From the NCBI GenBank assembly GCA_001970955.1, contig MPUH01000463.1:1-52553 (forward strand): a stretch of DNA of 52,553 bases, given 5' to 3'. Every line of letters begins with the position of its first letter. The stretch's first letter is position 1. Positions 22,101 through 32,594 of this stretch are shown piece by piece. The notes below the pieces were generated by a model that was given only the letters and a program-made list of their open reading frames with translations, had not been told where the DNA came from and did not search any database. A program made the translations under genes and the position numbers. The DNA comes from Stentor coeruleus (lineage: Eukaryota > Ciliophora > Heterotrichea > Heterotrichida > Stentoridae).

Positions 22101-25100
22101 AAACCCTACATCATCCTTTCAACCAACATCAAAAACAAAATCTTCAATTAAAAACCTCATAAGAATTTCCTTAAAACCCATAAAATCTTCATTTAACCAT
22201 TGGAAATTAGGTAAAGCTACAAGATTAGAACAAAAAGTTATGTTTCTCTATATGACCCATTTCCTAAACCGAGTATCTCGAAGAACTCTTAAACAAAGTT
22301 ATAATTCAATGATATCATGGGGTGATTATATAAAAAAAGCATTAATTCAATTAAACATAAGCTGCCTTGAAGGTATGAAAGTGAATTTCCTTAAATGGAA
22401 ATCTGTAGTAGACAATCATATAAAAAGAGGGGCTTTAAGAAGTTTAAAAACTCATAAATGCAAAGCTTATTTCCAGTCAATTGTAAAAAGAACCATGCGA
22501 GACTCATCAACTCGGATAATAATCGGTTTTGAAAGAATGGAAAGCACTATGGATGGACTTGTTAATAGTCTTAAAGGTATCCCTCGTGTGGCAATACGTC
22601 GATGGAATAAAGTTGTTATTGATATCATACAAAGTGAACTTAAACATAGTATCCTAATAGAAAAACTCTCAAAATATTTATTAAGAATCCCAAGAAGAAC
22701 ATATAAAAGTACTATAAATACAATCATGACTACCGAACTTCAGCATTCTAAACTGAAACTTTCTTTAAAAATGCTTGGGCATGCATGGTTAAAAAGACCT
22801 AAAGAATTCTTTGAAGAATGGAAAAAATATGTATCATCAATGAAAGAACATAGCATTATGAGAGATTATAACATACAATTTGTAAAAATAAACCTTGAAA
22901 AAATTGTCAGAAGGACATTAAAAGATAGCATTCATAGAATACAAATGAGAGGTATGTCTGTAAAAGAAGGGTTAAAACTTATTGGGAATTTTATACAAAA
23001 AGGGACTGGGAATGCTTTTACTAGATGGAGAGATTTTGTTAGGATCGCTCAAGGCAGGGATACAATTTACCAATTGAAAAAAAAACTTGTAAATGCATCG
23101 TTGTTGAATTTATGTAAAAAAATCATAAGAGATGCTTATCATAGAATATTAGGTGGTGGGGATAAGGTTAAAGGTACTATGCAAGGACTAGTTAATGGAC
23201 TTAATAATATACCAAAAGTAGCTATTAGAAGATGGAATAAAGCTGTTGTAGAAATCAAACATTATGAAGTTGTTATTACATTAAAAGGAAATCAAGTTAA
23301 AAGTTTTATGAGTAAAGTTTCTATAAGAACTTTAAATGAAGCAGTTGAAGCTATTAAAAATGAAAAGTACAAGATGAATCTGACTTTGTGTATAACAAAA
23401 ATGGAAAGGATTTTACAAAGAAAATACAAACCAGCTTTTGATAAATGGAAAAATGGGTCTTATGAAATAAACAATGCTAATTTGCTTGAACAGTTGAGGG
23501 AAACTAAAGTTACGTTTTCGCTTAGGAGAATTTATTTTAGGGTTACTTGGGATGCTGTGCAAAGGATGTTTGGAGAAGGGAGTAAGATTAAAGGAGCTTT
23601 TAAGATTTATATATCAGCGATATTAAGAAGGCCTAAAATGGCTTTTGATAAGTGGAAGTATTTTTTGATGCTTGTGAAACAACAAAAACTTCTTGATAGC
23701 CTTAAATGTTTAAAACTTAAAAACCATCTTAAACAGATAGTTCTAAGGAAAATCCGCGATGCAACTCAAAGAATTATTGGAGGTGGGGATAAAATAAAAG
23801 GTGCTTTACAGTCTATAGTAACAAGATTTAAAAGTATACCTTTGAATGCGTTAATTAGATGGTCAAAAACTGTCAAGCTTATTAATGAAAAAAAACTCAT
23901 GGATAATGTTAGATCAGAAAAACTAAGAGGGAAGTTTTTGAATATTGTGAGAAAAAAACTTAGAGTAGTTTTGAAACGTATTGTAGGTAATGAAGCTTCG
24001 ATATCTTTTGTTAAGTCTATGTTCAAATGGCTTGAAAAAACAGCGAGATCAAGACCGAAAAAATATTTTAAAAAATGGGTATGTTATACTAAAGAAGCTA
24101 CAAGAAAACTTTTAAATCTTAAAGTTTTAGGCCACCAGCTTGAAGGTAAGCTTAAAAAAATAGGCAAAAGAACCGAACAGCAATCTTTTAACAAACTAGT
24201 CAGACAAAACAAAGGTTTACGTCAAGCATTTTCTATGTGTAACACCATAGTAAAAAAAATCCCCCGAACAGTTTTTAACAAATTCAGAAGTTTTTCAGAA
24301 CAATCAGCCAGAAGTTCAATACTCAAAGAACTCAATGGACAAAGATTTATAATTCAAATAAACAAACTTATAAACAAACGTCAGCAAAACATGCTTCAAC
24401 GAATAACAAAAAAAAGTGAAAAAGCTTCAAAAGCTTTATTACACATAACAGATTTATTAAAAGCTCAAGCAAAACATGTATTTAAAAAATGGATAAAATA
24501 TGTTGAATCATGTAAAGGGAATATTTTAACTAAAGTTTTCTCAGGAGGTTTAAAATTACAGTCAATAATAAAACACTTTGGGAAAAATTGTATGAAAGAT
24601 TTCATGGGGGTAATGAAAAAATTGAATTTAGAAGTTAATAATAAAAACAAACGTTTGAAAGTGTTGAGAAAAATTATCATGAGATATCCTAAGGTTTATT
24701 ATGATAAATGGAAAAGGGTTACGAATAAAATGCATGAAAGAAGTCAGATTGTTCAGGCAAGAGCTTTAAAAGTTGCTAGTATTATTGAGAAAATGGAAAA
24801 AAAACAGGGGAAGAAAAGGCAGAAGACTGCGAAAAAAGTGGGCAGTTTTATGGATAGGGCTAGAATGGCTTTGAGGACGATGAATATTTATATCAGAAAA
24901 AGCTTTAGGGAATATTTTGAAAAATGGAAGAAATTGGTGGAGATGATTAAAAACAAGGCACAAAATGATAACATAAAAGCATTAAAATTTAAACGTACCC
25001 TAGAGCGAATCTATAAAAGAAAACTTAAAGACCTCCTAAGACTATGGAACAGTCACTTTCTCCAACCAAACAACAAAGAAAATTTTCAAGTTCAAAGACT

Positions 25101-28100
25101 AAAAAGTTATCTAACAAGTATATGTAAAAGGACAATAAAAACTGCCTGTAGCAACATTTTCTTAAACAAAAAGAAAATGAAAAGTGCCATAAACGTAGTT
25201 GTAGCAAATCTTACAGTAAAACCAAAACAAGTTATAAAAAAATGGAAACATTCAGTTAATGCTATAAGAGAAAAAATACTTGTAGATGCTGCAAGATATC
25301 AGAAACTAGCAAATTATTTAGAAAAATTATCTAAAAGAACAACTAATGAAGCTTTTACTAGAATTACAGATATAGCTGTAAATTCATTGATTGTAAGTTT
25401 TAATCTTAAGTGGGTTAATAAAATATTACAAAAAAGGCCGAAGTATTTCTTTGCCAGATGGAAAGGGTTTATTCAAAATTTGAAACAAAAAGAATTACTT
25501 GACCATATTAGGTCGAATACAATGCTTAGGCTTTTTGGGAATATATCACGTAGAGGTTTAAGAGACTCGGTACAAAGGATACTTGGGGAAGGAAATAAAG
25601 TTAAAGGGGCTTTAAAAACTATTATATCTAATATAAAGGCAAGTTGCAAAAAAGCTCTTGACCAGTGGAAGAAAAACTCTGATGATCTTGCCAGGAAAAA
25701 ACTTTTAGATAATTTGAAGCTACAGAATTTTAGATCTGCAATGGAACGTGCTTCTCTAAGACGTTTACGAGGGATTTTAAATCTAATAATCGCTGGTGAG
25801 GAAAAAATAAGATCAGCCGTAACAACCGTAGTAACATCCCTAAAAACTAAACCCAAGCACTACCTAAGAAAATGGAAAAATACAGTCCAACTGCTTCATG
25901 AGCAACTACTAATAAACGACATGCGTTATTCAAGACTAAAAAACCATTTAGAAAAAGTTTGCATAAGAACAACTAGAGATTCTTTCGACCGTATGCTTTT
26001 CGTCTTATCCAACTCAGTCTGTATGAATTTCAACCTAAAAAGTATCTACAAAATTCTTCTAAAAAAAACAAAATGCGCTATGGATATATGGAAAAGCTTA
26101 ATAGAAAAAGCAAAAGAAAAAGAAATGCTCAATAAACTCAGGTCACAAAAACTACAACTTTTACTTGGACATGTCCATAAAAGATTAGCAAAAGGATTAC
26201 TTCAAAAAATAATAGGTGAAGGTAGTAGAGTAAAAGGAGCTTTTAAACTTATATACACAAAACTCAAAGAAATGCCTAAAAAAGCATTCGAGAATTTAAA
26301 GAAAAACAATGAAGAATACAAACATAAACTTCTTATGGACAATTTTAGATGTAGTAAACTTAAAGACCATCTAAGTAAAGTTATAGCGAAAACCTCAAGG
26401 GAGTTATATGAAAATATTGTCCATAAAAATGTTAAAGTTAAAAGGGCAATTGGAGACTTGTTAGCATCTTTAAAAACTAAACGTGATGAGGCTTTTAGGA
26501 AAATGAAGAATAATTTTATGGTAGCAAAATACACAAAACTAAGCAAAAGTCATTTAGCTCATATACTTCAATCACATATGAAAAATTTAGTTAAAAACAA
26601 ATTAGACTGTTTTATAACCCGTATGAAAAATGCTTGTTGTAGGAATAACAACCTGAAATTCCAAAGTTTTTTGAAAATATCAAAAGTTTATGATTGCAAT
26701 CGAAAAGCTCATTTTTTCAATAAATGGAGGATTACTTCAATAAAAACAACATGTGATTTAAAAGTACAGAGTTTTAAAGGGAAATTATTAGGAAATACTA
26801 TTAAGAGTATTATTGATGGGTTAATGAGGAAATCTATTAATAAAATTGTATGTGGAGAACAAGTACTGAAAAGATTATTTAAATATGCTGAGAATATAAA
26901 GAAAAATGTTCTGATGCAGAAATTTTCTATGTGGAAAGGACGAATTAGAATGAAAGAATTGCCTAATAAAATTATCGCGTTACATTGTTTGAGAAAAGTG
27001 TGTAATAAACAGACAAAGAGAGTTTTTTCTAAGATATGTATGCAGTTGCAAAAAGGGAGAGTTATAGGGAAAATTGTTAGAAACTTAATGGAAAACCAAC
27101 GTTTAGGGATAATTGGGCTTAAAGAAAGAGTTAGGAAACTTATTCTTATTAAAAAACTCACCGCAGCTCAAACTTTCCTTAAACTACTCAAAACCAAAGC
27201 TAAAATCATGATAAACGGGCGTTTTAATTATTGGAAAAACCTAGAAGCTCTTCGTTTATATAGGCTTAGGAAAAAAGCTATTATGAAATGGATTTATATG
27301 GCTTCAGTGAACTTCCAAAACTCGTTTTGGAAAATGAAATTTGTTTGGAACAAAAACTTTAAATACTTCAACCCTAAGCATGCAGTTATGTATAGAAAAC
27401 TAAGTAAAATCGCTTCTAGTTATCAAACAAGGCTTAAGCAATACGCGCATTTCAAATTGGTCATGTTTTACAAAACTGAATCTAATGATTGCTATGATTC
27501 ACCTAAAAAAATACGTGAAATGTCACCTTTACCATTACAAAGACAATCTTCTGAAACTAGAGCTTTAGCTTATATTAACAGGCCAGAAAGTAGATCTTCA
27601 ATTGAAAGAGCACTAACTCCAATAGGTTTCCGTTATAAACAAACAACTCCTATACGTTGTAATACCCCTATTGCTTATAGGGCAAATGAAAATAGATATG
27701 TTAGAACTCCAATAGATACAAGACCACCAATACCAAATATTTCAACAATATCTAAAACTACATGTCAATTCTTAGTATCAATTCCTACAAATTTACCAAT
27801 TGAAGATGTTATTAGAATAAGTCAAATTGGAGCTATAGAAATTATTTTCACACAAGTTAGAACTGTTGTTAATAGACTTAAACTTACAGGACTTGTTTTT
27901 ATTGCAGCTCATTATAAACATTCATTAGGATTTGAAACAAAACAATGTAATTATATTGAAACTATAGAAAAATTAAGAAATGATAAAACATGTTTATTAA
28001 AAGATAATGAAACTTTAAGGAATCATAATGAAGTACTTGTTGATAATTTAATGAAAGCTAATGAAAATCTTGTAATGATCACTGGGAATTTTGAACAGGA

Positions 28101-28200
28101 AATTGAGATTCCAGGTGGAGAGGAAATAGATGAAATTCAAGAGGATATTGTTGATATGGAAGAACGTGATAGTTATTCCCCTGATATGAGTCCATTGTAA
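19123..28200 (+). CDS. Giant Sfi1-like centrin/spasmin-binding repeat protein
   Basis: One open frame of 3025 codons, or 3007 once an assembly duplication is removed. After a unique N-terminal domain (about 1-125), the protein is a chain of roughly 35 repeats to about residue 2750. The repeat ends in '.P+.AF.KWK' and contains 'L+..KL...L..I..R..RDA..RIIG.G.K.KGA...'. Trp-to-Trp distances that I counted are 69, 69 and 72 residues. This is the design of Sfi1-type proteins, where each Trp-containing helix binds one centrin-family calcium protein, and of the giant spasmin-binding backbones reported in the contractile heterotrich Spirostomum. A Pro/Ser/Thr-rich linker (about 2790-2910) and a C-terminal coiled coil with an acidic tail follow. 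Likely role: backbone of contractile myonemes or a cortical centrin lattice. Binding partner and location are inferred from the family. Confidence 0.82.
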   Translation: MESSSLLLLLEKVLTGRPGDPNKHAESYGKLHETLIQANHSTIRAVIITLREMFQKDRISDEIYTKFSQYLNCIIDNKKPLPPNLGYLTFASNPSCLRSAKFFHVLQKMSMKRSIGLKRGIDGFKMNKLMKKIGEIEGKWFLEVRKEKVRLLVAKLKSKLGVKLQRSFIVWGFKSTVEKKDVLRRVLEKTRVRIFYMKYIALERWFNGTWDQQEFIEENWEDEEYYQKFGKKKLKKSEQWDSYSIYSLKDVFKNMTERANFIQRYDIDDRIDTLQDATLKKNILKSKLEAVIDRILTINKLRKQMPNAVLSSWAGQAHAYHADLLKYSQGISIIQKLAKNRKFSCFSSILQYKNKEIIGRKTAELLKNIGKKETKNVFLRILGPGNKVRNNLDKLASHLTCRKMRILSKWKDFTSKSKVQDFIENTQSTKLKQALGKIATRVGFGVFQNFTNMDKNRKNSLKTIVQFIKKMQKLNLNKWKQRINDSNEKAYFTKQLGYNLSKHLSLLSTKALKNTFKTLVPSSKTQAHALSILISKLQKKPKTLIAKWRNICQNYKDYNFYAHIRNMKFIKTLNNVPACAQKAAFDRIILKQKLIEHKTKILKTTNLMNLLSNYLKNAINPCLLKPISIKKNQKTLFSAVKSLTKNHKKILNSFFDKWARLNGSNIQDRKKIQTLKLLNLAKIANKNKQKAFNDFSTKSNEKNTKELEKTNKKLRKDLMKKTLLGQKAAATSLINAIKSSGLNRTLSNVFGNITNTINKNNGEIVLSIALKRIKKLMKKKIRTWKDNIEKNKFKNLENCLEDEKTDKRRMKFTQALKNLPKKKLKMALSRIVLAKSQIFECLKNLYFTAKRIPKHAFDLWRLNSENIQKSALMNKLKGEKLTXNIQKSALMNKLKGEKLTSNIKRCLRKTLRRSFNRIIGTNPKVKLAFKSMIDQFKDRMRKNWSLWNKYRETSCQKEALRKYQGEKLKHLLERPLKTYLNSIFSNFIPFSSKNPTSSFQPTSKTKSSIKNLIRISLKPIKSSFNHWKLGKATRLEQKVMFLYMTHFLNRVSRRTLKQSYNSMISWGDYIKKALIQLNISCLEGMKVNFLKWKSVVDNHIKRGALRSLKTHKCKAYFQSIVKRTMRDSSTRIIIGFERMESTMDGLVNSLKGIPRVAIRRWNKVVIDIIQSELKHSILIEKLSKYLLRIPRRTYKSTINTIMTTELQHSKLKLSLKMLGHAWLKRPKEFFEEWKKYVSSMKEHSIMRDYNIQFVKINLEKIVRRTLKDSIHRIQMRGMSVKEGLKLIGNFIQKGTGNAFTRWRDFVRIAQGRDTIYQLKKKLVNASLLNLCKKIIRDAYHRILGGGDKVKGTMQGLVNGLNNIPKVAIRRWNKAVVEIKHYEVVITLKGNQVKSFMSKVSIRTLNEAVEAIKNEKYKMNLTLCITKMERILQRKYKPAFDKWKNGSYEINNANLLEQLRETKVTFSLRRIYFRVTWDAVQRMFGEGSKIKGAFKIYISAILRRPKMAFDKWKYFLMLVKQQKLLDSLKCLKLKNHLKQIVLRKIRDATQRIIGGGDKIKGALQSIVTRFKSIPLNALIRWSKTVKLINEKKLMDNVRSEKLRGKFLNIVRKKLRVVLKRIVGNEASISFVKSMFKWLEKTARSRPKKYFKKWVCYTKEATRKLLNLKVLGHQLEGKLKKIGKRTEQQSFNKLVRQNKGLRQAFSMCNTIVKKIPRTVFNKFRSFSEQSARSSILKELNGQRFIIQINKLINKRQQNMLQRITKKSEKASKALLHITDLLKAQAKHVFKKWIKYVESCKGNILTKVFSGGLKLQSIIKHFGKNCMKDFMGVMKKLNLEVNNKNKRLKVLRKIIMRYPKVYYDKWKRVTNKMHERSQIVQARALKVASIIEKMEKKQGKKRQKTAKKVGSFMDRARMALRTMNIYIRKSFREYFEKWKKLVEMIKNKAQNDNIKALKFKRTLERIYKRKLKDLLRLWNSHFLQPNNKENFQVQRLKSYLTSICKRTIKTACSNIFLNKKKMKSAINVVVANLTVKPKQVIKKWKHSVNAIREKILVDAARYQKLANYLEKLSKRTTNEAFTRITDIAVNSLIVSFNLKWVNKILQKRPKYFFARWKGFIQNLKQKELLDHIRSNTMLRLFGNISRRGLRDSVQRILGEGNKVKGALKTIISNIKASCKKALDQWKKNSDDLARKKLLDNLKLQNFRSAMERASLRRLRGILNLIIAGEEKIRSAVTTVVTSLKTKPKHYLRKWKNTVQLLHEQLLINDMRYSRLKNHLEKVCIRTTRDSFDRMLFVLSNSVCMNFNLKSIYKILLKKTKCAMDIWKSLIEKAKEKEMLNKLRSQKLQLLLGHVHKRLAKGLLQKIIGEGSRVKGAFKLIYTKLKEMPKKAFENLKKNNEEYKHKLLMDNFRCSKLKDHLSKVIAKTSRELYENIVHKNVKVKRAIGDLLASLKTKRDEAFRKMKNNFMVAKYTKLSKSHLAHILQSHMKNLVKNKLDCFITRMKNACCRNNNLKFQSFLKISKVYDCNRKAHFFNKWRITSIKTTCDLKVQSFKGKLLGNTIKSIIDGLMRKSINKIVCGEQVLKRLFKYAENIKKNVLMQKFSMWKGRIRMKELPNKIIALHCLRKVCNKQTKRVFSKICMQLQKGRVIGKIVRNLMENQRLGIIGLKERVRKLILIKKLTAAQTFLKLLKTKAKIMINGRFNYWKNLEALRLYRLRKKAIMKWIYMASVNFQNSFWKMKFVWNKNFKYFNPKHAVMYRKLSKIASSYQTRLKQYAHFKLVMFYKTESNDCYDSPKKIREMSPLPLQRQSSETRALAYINRPESRSSIERALTPIGFRYKQTTPIRCNTPIAYRANENRYVRTPIDTRPPIPNISTISKTTCQFLVSIPTNLPIEDVIRISQIGAIEIIFTQVRTVVNRLKLTGLVFIAAHYKHSLGFETKQCNYIETIEKLRNDKTCLLKDNETLRNHNEVLVDNLMKANENLVMITGNFEQEIEIPGGEEIDEIQEDIVDMEERDSYSPDMSPL
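21716..21822 (+). repeat. Exact 53-bp direct repeat flanking a single N (assembly join)
   Basis: 21716-21768 and 21770-21822 are identical, with N at 21769. 54 nt equals 18 codons, so the frame is kept and the protein appears to repeat NIQKSALMNKLKGEKLT once. This is unrelated to the natural 69-residue periodicity and best read as an unmerged contig overlap. Confidence 0.92.
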
Positions 28201-28652
28201 TTTGGTTAAGGTATTGAAATAGATAAGATTATTATAAAAGGATTTAATATGTAGATTATGGTAAAATTGATTGTTTTGAGGAATTTTATTTGAGAAATAT
28301 TTATAGGATGTCATAGATATGATGGATGTTGTAGATATTTTATATATTAGAGTTGGTTATATGAGTTTTTAGATTATAGGATATATGGACTATAAGATTT
28401 TTTAATGATAGGATGATGATATATTTAATTTATAGTAATTTTTGAGGTTTATTAGTATTTTTGTAGTTGGTTATGGTTTAATTTCATATTTTATTATAGG
28501 CGTTTATATGAATATTTAGATAATAATATGATGTATGATTATATTGATTCATATGACCCTTAAAATACTAAAAATCATAAATATAAACTACTCTTTCATC
28601 CTTAAACCCTAACAAAACATATAATAATTTTTATATAAAAATCTAAAACCTA
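28201..28652. other. Convergent 3' intergenic region
   Basis: 452 bp between the tail-to-tail ends of the giant repeat gene (+) and the kelch gene (-). It is GT-rich on its left part and AC/T-rich near 28560-28640, with no frame. Both transcripts must end here. Confidence 0.4.
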
Positions 28653-31600
28653 TCATGCATCCTCAAAAGTTACTGGTACCACTTTTGTATTAACCTTAAC
28701 ATACTCTTTCTTATTTCCAGTAAAATCTCTAAGAAAATTTTTATCAATATCAAATCTTTCATTTATAACTTTTTTCATCATCTTTCTCCTTTCATACCGT
28801 TTGGTAATTTTATCCACCCAGTCTTCGCAAAATCCAAGAATAGTTGCAAAAGATCCAAATAAACCGAAAATTGACCCAAGTAACGACCCAATAAAAATAA
28901 ACCAAGAACTATTAGTATTTCTCTGTGTAATAAGTGCTAGATTTTGTATATTAAAACGTATTTTTATCGATACAAGTGCTTTAGAATTAGCCCTAAATAC
29001 AAACTTACGTCTTTTGTGTAGCAGTTTCTCCAATAATAATATCTTCATCTGAAGAAATATGATACCCAGTAAGTTTACTTGGCCATTTTCTATCTTGTGA
29101 ATAGAAAATCTATATAAATTATACTGAAGGGATTATACTTAATGGGATTATTGTTGGATCTGGGCCAATAAAAACTTGTTTTACATTTGGTGGATATATT
29201 GGGATAAAAATATTTGATGGTTCTAAAGGTATTGATGATGATATTGTTATGTTTATTGATATATAACTTGCTCTAGCTGTTCTTTCATTTAGTTTTATAG
29301 TTATATTTGCATTGTTTGATAAGATTATGTTTGAGTATTTTATTATGACGATACAACTGTTGAGGAAGGATTTATAATTTTTAGTCATATTAGAGTATTC
29401 AATATTAGATTCTTGCATTAACAGAAATTCAGATCCTGGAAAATCACTTTTACAAAAACCCCCGTAGGTGTAGAAAATAAGATTTATTGTCAGATCTTCA
29501 GCAGATATTTCTTCGTTGATTATTACTAGTGGGACTAAACCTTTTATTTCTGTGATGTTGTCTAATTCAAAAGTTAAAAACGATCCTGTGATTATTATGC
29601 TGACGGCAAATATGTAAAGTATAGAAAAAATTCCCCCAAGTCTAGTAATCCTAAAAACAACCGGAACATTGATTTCCTGTCCATGATCCCCCGTAAACAA
29701 ATCTAACTTCGCAACATTATCCCTCAAAACAGAAATTCTCAACACAACAAAAACCACTAATAAAACCACTAGCCCAAAATAAGCCCAAATCTGATTGACA
29801 ATATCCGATATCAAAGTAGTATTTCCCTCAAAAGCCTTCGGTTGATTCTGTGCTTTTTCAGGATTAGATGCAAATGTAAGTAGTGATGATGACCCAATTG
29901 GACACAAAGAATATGAAGGGCATTCATAACAATATTTCGAACCTTTTTTATCACTATAAGATCCAAAATCACATGGAATACAAGATGCAACCCCTTCAGC
30001 GGCAATTTTATTAGAATAAGTTCCACTAGGACATGATGAACAATAATCATTATCTTCATCAAAATAATATCCTTGTAAACAAGGTTCACATATATCATTT
30101 ATATCAACAGTCCCAGCACTACATCCAATTTTTATTCCACCTTTTTCACTTTTAATTTTATACATTGTATTAGAAGTTGTTTTTGGCTTTTTAATAAGAT
30201 CATTACCGAAACCCCCACCAAATACATAAATCGAGTCTCCCATATGTACAGCTGAATGACCAAATAAAGCTAAAGTCTCATTAAAGTTTTCAATATTTGA
30301 CTGATAATTATTTAAATCATAAAATATGGCAAAAGGTTTAAGATAACTATTCCAAACGCTTCCAGAAATCAATAAGAAATTATATTTTGTTTTTATCAAA
30401 GCGCTTTCTGATACAAATAATTGACTGTTGAGGGCAATTTCTTCAATAATTCCTTTGTAAATCCCTTTATCTTTAAAAACTCTTAGTTTGTATGCGCTTT
30501 GATTTGGTATGAAATTTATATCGTTTCCTGAGAAAATAAAAACTATAAATTCAGTGCCGTTGATTTCACTCCAGCATTGAGGGTTGATTGTTTCCTTAGG
30601 AAGATCAGCAATTTTTGTAAACTCTGACATGCTATAATCGTATATCCAGATATCTTTTAATGCTTCATTATTTCTTGATCCTCCTATTAAAAATGAAAGG
30701 TAATAATTATTTGTTATACATAAACCAGATCTTTCTCCAGGGTTTGGTGATTTTGTGTTTATTTTTACCCAATGACTAGAAGCTATATCAAAATAATAAT
30801 AATCACTTAAAGTCCCACTTGCAGACTCACCTCCATATATCATAATCCCAGTACCAGTGGCAAACCCACATCCAAAAAGCTCTCTTCCTTTAGGTAAAGT
30901 TCCAGTAGTTATTATATATTCCCACTCTTCAGTAACATTATAAAACCTCCACATATCATTTAAATATTCTCCATTTTCTGAGATTCCACCAAAAACATAA
31001 ATGCTATCAGCAAATTTTTTACTACAATGATTTCTGCGTTTTGAAGGGAATATTCTATTTGGAACAATATTTATTATATTTATATCAACCTTGTCTAAGT
31101 CTATTAAATCCACAGAATTTTGCCCAATAAAGTTTTTACGACCAAATAAAATATAAACTTTAGAGTCGATAAGCACTGATGTAAATAAAACATTAGAAGA
31201 TAATAAACCTCTATAAGTCCATGAATCTGTTATAAAATTATAAGACCAAGTATCATTAAAAGTTGTTGTATCCTTAGGATTGTTTCCTAAAAGAACAAAC
31301 ATTGAATCTTGATAAACATAAGCTAAATGGAAATTTCTAATCTCAGGATAAGGTGTTGAAAAAATGATTTTATGCCATTTTTCTATAGATAAATCAAATA
31401 CATACATTGAATCTCCTTGTTTTTCAATACTATCTGAAGATTTTTGATATCCATATAAATAAATATTTTCTTCATAGTAAACTAAACTAATTCCTTGTCC
31501 TTTAGAAGGTCCATCACTTTTATTATCAATTTCTTTAACAACTAATGTAGTAATATCAATTCTATATATTCCTTACAAATAAAAACTATTATCAAGACCA

Positions 31601-32073
31601 TTTGATGTCAATCCTCCAAATATTGCCAAATATTTTACCCCTTTATAATAAAAATCAATACATGCGAAATTAACTCTTCCAATTATTTTATCTCCTGATA
31701 AACTTTCGATAATCCACCTTTTGGTAATAAGATCAAAACTATAAACTTCACTACTTATAGCGTTTTCCATTTCCCCAAAGAAAATTAAGATTTTGTTTTC
31801 TGATGCTAAAAATATTTCCCCATAAGCTAGTCCTGGAGGATTTTCATATGATTGTGGGATGATTTCACCCCATACTAAAGATTCTATGTTAAATGTGTAG
31901 AGATTATTTTTGTATTGAAGTGTTGAGATGTCTTGACCACCAAAAATCAAGATTTGTTTTGTGTTTGGGAGATAGATTGCTTTAGATTTTACTATTGGAG
32001 ATAAGGATGGACCTTCAGGAGGGATTTGTGAGATAATAAATGCTTGGACTAAGAAGTATGGGATTAAAAACAT
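28653..32073 (-). CDS. Kelch-repeat membrane protein with Cys-rich GCC2/GCC3-like domain, paralogue A
   Basis: Four exons (32073-31577, 31561-29125, 29109-29009, 28992-28653) total 3375 nt and encode 1124 residues. The introns are 15, 15 and 16 nt. Order of parts: signal peptide (MFLIPYFLVQAFIIS); kelch-type beta-propeller blades to about residue 620 (ILIFGGQD, SIYVFGGISE, IMIYGGES, SIYVFGGGFGND); a Cys-rich segment at about 645-720 with 'CSSCPSGTYSN..A.G..SCIPCDFGSYS', the ephrin-receptor-like GCC2/GCC3 pattern; a membrane helix near 757-778; another near 808-832; a beta-rich part; and a last hydrophobic helix near 1043-1066 with a basic tail. It is a cell-surface or endomembrane protein whose ligand is unknown. 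A tandem paralogue lies immediately upstream. Confidence 0.82.
28993..29008 (-). other. 16-nt intron, kelch paralogue A (intron 3)
   Basis: GTAAGTTTGTATTTAG on the coding strand. Splicing gives ...TQKT/ANSKAL..., which aligns with paralogue B spliced at the same codon and phase. It is one base longer than the usual 15 nt. Confidence 0.8.
29110..29124 (-). other. 15-nt intron, kelch paralogue A (intron 2)
   Basis: GTATAATTTATATAG, phase 0, joining ...IIPS to IFYSQDRKWPSKLTG.... It contains the in-frame TAA. Confidence 0.88.
31562..31576 (-). other. 15-nt intron, kelch paralogue A (intron 1)
   Basis: GTAAGGAATATATAG, after the second base of a Leu codon (...DNSFYL/IDITTLVV). Same position and phase as in paralogue B. 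Confidence 0.9.
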
Positions 32074-32594
32074 TTTATTTTTGTTTTTTTATGAGGATTT
32101 GATTATTGTTATCAAGTTTTTATGTGAATTTTAGGAATTGATTAGGAAGTTTGGAGAGGAGGATAATATTAAATGAATGAAATTAGATAATTAAATTTAT
32201 GATGTCATTTAGAATTATGTCGATTTAGAATGATAATGATTTTTTTTGATATCATTTAGAAATTATGGATTTATAAGAATGTATGAGTTTATATAATAAA
32301 CTAATTTAATATGATTTATAACATTGTTTATACTTTTTTCTAATACTTTTCAATTATTCTGATATATCTTATGTAAGGTAAGAAAATATAATTTAGATAA
32401 TTATTAATATATTGTTGAATAATAATAGTTTATAAGATAGCACAATTTAATAAAGCTATATAAATATCATAACCCAAACCCTTCTTTAAAAATACATTTA
32501 ATTTTTTTGCCATAATAGCCAAATCTCTAACAAATCTTAAGCATCACATATAAATTACAATTTTTAATCAAATTTAATATCTTTAAACCTAAAA
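32074..32594 (-). other. Spacer between the two kelch paralogues
   Basis: 521 bp of AT-rich DNA between the 5' end of paralogue A and the 3' end of paralogue B. No frame. It should contain the promoter of paralogue A. Confidence 0.4.

Noticed and set aside
20961..27161. Many hydrophobic open frames antisense to the giant repeat gene
   Set aside because: They are the complement of Lys/Leu-rich codons (AAA/CTT give TTT/AAG), so they look like membrane proteins rich in Phe and Leu. None is conserved in pattern or starts sensibly.
28653..29048. Separate 131-residue membrane protein starting at an ATG at 29048
   Set aside because: The first 20 or so residues of that frame come from exon 3 and a 16-nt intron read out of frame. 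Comparison with paralogue B shows this is the last exon of the kelch gene.
31573..32073. Separate short kelch protein of 166 residues (likewise 35506-36009)
   Set aside because: Both end at a stop inside a 15-nt GT...AG intron and continue in frame into the large kelch frames downstream.
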